Assembly (NCBI RefSeq): GCF_051020985.1 | Contig: NC_135009.1 | Location: forward strand, 11,106,606 to 11,170,605 | Direction: 5' to 3' | From: Nomia melanderi | Lineage: Eukaryota; Arthropoda; Insecta; Hymenoptera; Halictidae | DNA length: 64,000 nt | Translations under genes and position numbers: made by a program | The notes under the pieces: generated by a model | What the model was told of the DNA's origin: nothing | What the model saw: only the letters and a program-made list of their open reading frames with translations | Database searches by the model: none | In this document: positions 63,201 through 64,000 of the stretch, in pieces | Layout of the letters: every line of letters starts with the position of its first letter | Numbering within the stretch: position 1 is the stretch's first letter

Positions 63201-63721
63201 TAGAGCATGCGACGGCAGAGGTTGCATCGGTCCAATGTTTACATACGAGTGCACAGTTGCGTTCTCGCGATCTTTAGGAATCCCGAACATCCAACAAATC
63301 GTTGCTATTATTAAGTATCCTCGCGGTCAAAGAAAAACAGAAGGAAAAGGGTGAGAGCCGACAACAGTACTGTCAAAGTTTGAAATAACCTACAGGCCGA
63401 CAAGGTACGTTCCCTAAATAGGACGGTGCGGTGCATTGCTTACGAGTTACTCGTACGTAGAATGTCATTTCTTACGAGTGGCTGTCTTTAAAGGACTATA
63501 ATTAGCGGCGGTCGGACGCCAGGACAGTATACTCCTTGAACGACGCCGCGGTATTTTTAGAAACGGTGCATGGGTGCGTACGAAAGGGAGACAGCCGAGT
63601 AGGAAGAAAGTACTGGCCGATTTGCCGGGGCACGCACGGTTTTCTAACTAAAAACTGACTGTCCGATTACTCACGGGTCCGGCACGCTCTCGTACGGAGC
63701 TTTATCTTCCTCTTGCAACAT
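57252..63721 (-). CDS. PPP4R4: PPP4R4-like protein phosphatase 4 regulatory subunit with tandem-repeat tail
   Basis: Exons 63721-63675, 62917-62667, 62554-62481, 62172-62066, 61919-61690, 61557-61435, 61363-61257, 61176-60985, 60900-60745, 60656-60474, 60382-59936, 59862-59745, 59678-59642, 59557-59538, 59430-59394 and 59169-57252 join in phase to 1348 residues. Residues 1 to about 640 are HEAT-type helical repeats with wording found in human PPP4R4: SVIQNLPSLLQ, DAWLETLLDVIELLP, ILPSVHSLCQDVNSEVRA, CCAFNLPAMFLFV, NLAEDPVANIRIKVVSLLPQ. PPP4R4 binds the PP4 catalytic subunit in the cytoplasm. A charged linker (640-710) is built from short exons of 37, 20 and 37 nt. The last exon adds 638 residues, basic and Ser-rich, with three tandem repeats at 931-1261. 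Human PPP4R4 is about 870 residues, so this tail is much longer. The acceptor of exon 3 (TTTAAAG) is weak. Confidence 0.87.
57516..58508 (-). repeat. Three coding tandem repeats of about 331 bp in the PPP4R4-like last exon
   Basis: Unit 1 58508-58176 (111 codons), unit 2 58175-57846 (110), unit 3 57845-57516 (110). Each starts SF-D/E-KG-R/K-PKRN, has a central DYEDGLRLVK-type block, an FGFVNQERP-type block and MKRNSLILDK, and ends LDRTKRHSA. By hand count units 2 and 3 agree at about 88 of 110 residues; unit 1 is more different. Each unit carries several basic-x-x-Ser sites (KRNSS, KRNSL, KRHSA). Confidence 0.92.
62918..63674 (-). other. First intron of the PPP4R4-like gene
   Basis: Joins the short first exon (ATG at 63721, MLQEEDKAPYESVPD) to the first HEAT exon. 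It contains a short AC run near 62.93 kb and no other feature. Confidence 0.6.
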
Positions 63722-64000
63722 TTTCGAGGCGCATCTTATTCAACGACAGCACTGTGGATCGCGTCGCAGCAACTGATTCACTCTCCAACGTTCACGACGA
63801 TACACGCGTACGCACTCTCATGACGCATTCGACGCAAGAAAAACAACACGACGGGACGTGGATGACAACTAAACTGGGCTCCGACACCAAGGTATCGATT
63901 ATATCCCGACTTGTCGTACGAGGCGGCGTGCACGACCGAACCTGCCCGGGAATACCCGAACGCGTCCTACGTACGTTCTCGGATAGGATACACACGTAAC
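63722..64000. other. Upstream of the PPP4R4-like gene
   Basis: CpG-rich sequence likely to hold the promoter and 5' UTR. Open frames on both strands show no motif. Confidence 0.35.

Overview
The window is nuclear DNA from an insect. It is probably a hymenopteran such as a bee; this is an inference from the gene set, short GT-AG introns, AT-rich spacers alternating with CpG-rich GC-rich stretches, and TTAA-flanked miniature transposons, and no single marker proves it. Coding regions were rebuilt by hand from both strands by joining exons at splice sites and checking reading phase. Twelve protein genes are supported: eleven are complete and one is cut by the left edge. No rRNA, tRNA, CRISPR array or bacterial-type operon was seen.

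Layout, left to right. 1-1782 (+): 3' part of a divergent cGMP-dependent protein kinase. 2972-5785 (+): a C2H2 zinc-finger protein with an unbroken ORF. 7174-7728 (+): spliceosomal cyclophilin PPIH. 9169-11133 and 14871-17411 (both -): a tandem pair of tyrosine decarboxylase genes; the first has two coding exons and the second eleven. 20400-21222 (+): Rpp25-type Alba subunit of RNase P/MRP. 23172-24403 (-): MOB4/phocein. 24796-26114 (-): mitochondrial acyl carrier protein with two alternative second exons. 26919-32316 (+): TBC1D9-type Rab GAP with 18 coding exons. 33617-34185 (-): ribosomal protein eS21. 35082-35858 (+): SFT2-family Golgi membrane protein. 36295-37685 (-): Rpp38-type L7Ae subunit of RNase P/MRP. 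38704-44813 (+): Dok-7-like PH/PTB adaptor. 44814-57251: a 12.4-kb gene-free stretch with a cluster of nested TTAA-flanked inverted-repeat elements (49.7-53.7 kb). 57252-63721 (-): a PPP4R4-like protein phosphatase 4 regulatory subunit, whose large last exon adds a tail with three tandem repeats of about 110 residues.

The genes are mostly unrelated housekeeping or signalling genes. The visible links are the tandem decarboxylase pair (tyramine/octopamine synthesis), two RNase P/MRP protein subunits about 15 kb apart, and three divergent gene pairs with 0.8-1.0 kb shared upstream regions (mtACP/TBC1D9, RpS21/SFT2, Rpp38/Dok7).

The most interesting points are the tandem-repeat tail and run of micro-exons in the PPP4R4-like gene, the 44-nt spacing that should make the two acyl carrier protein exons mutually exclusive, the intron-poor decarboxylase copy, the nested transposon stack, and a Dok-7-like adaptor rich in tyrosine docking motifs in an insect. 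All family names rest on remembered family features and need a database search to confirm.
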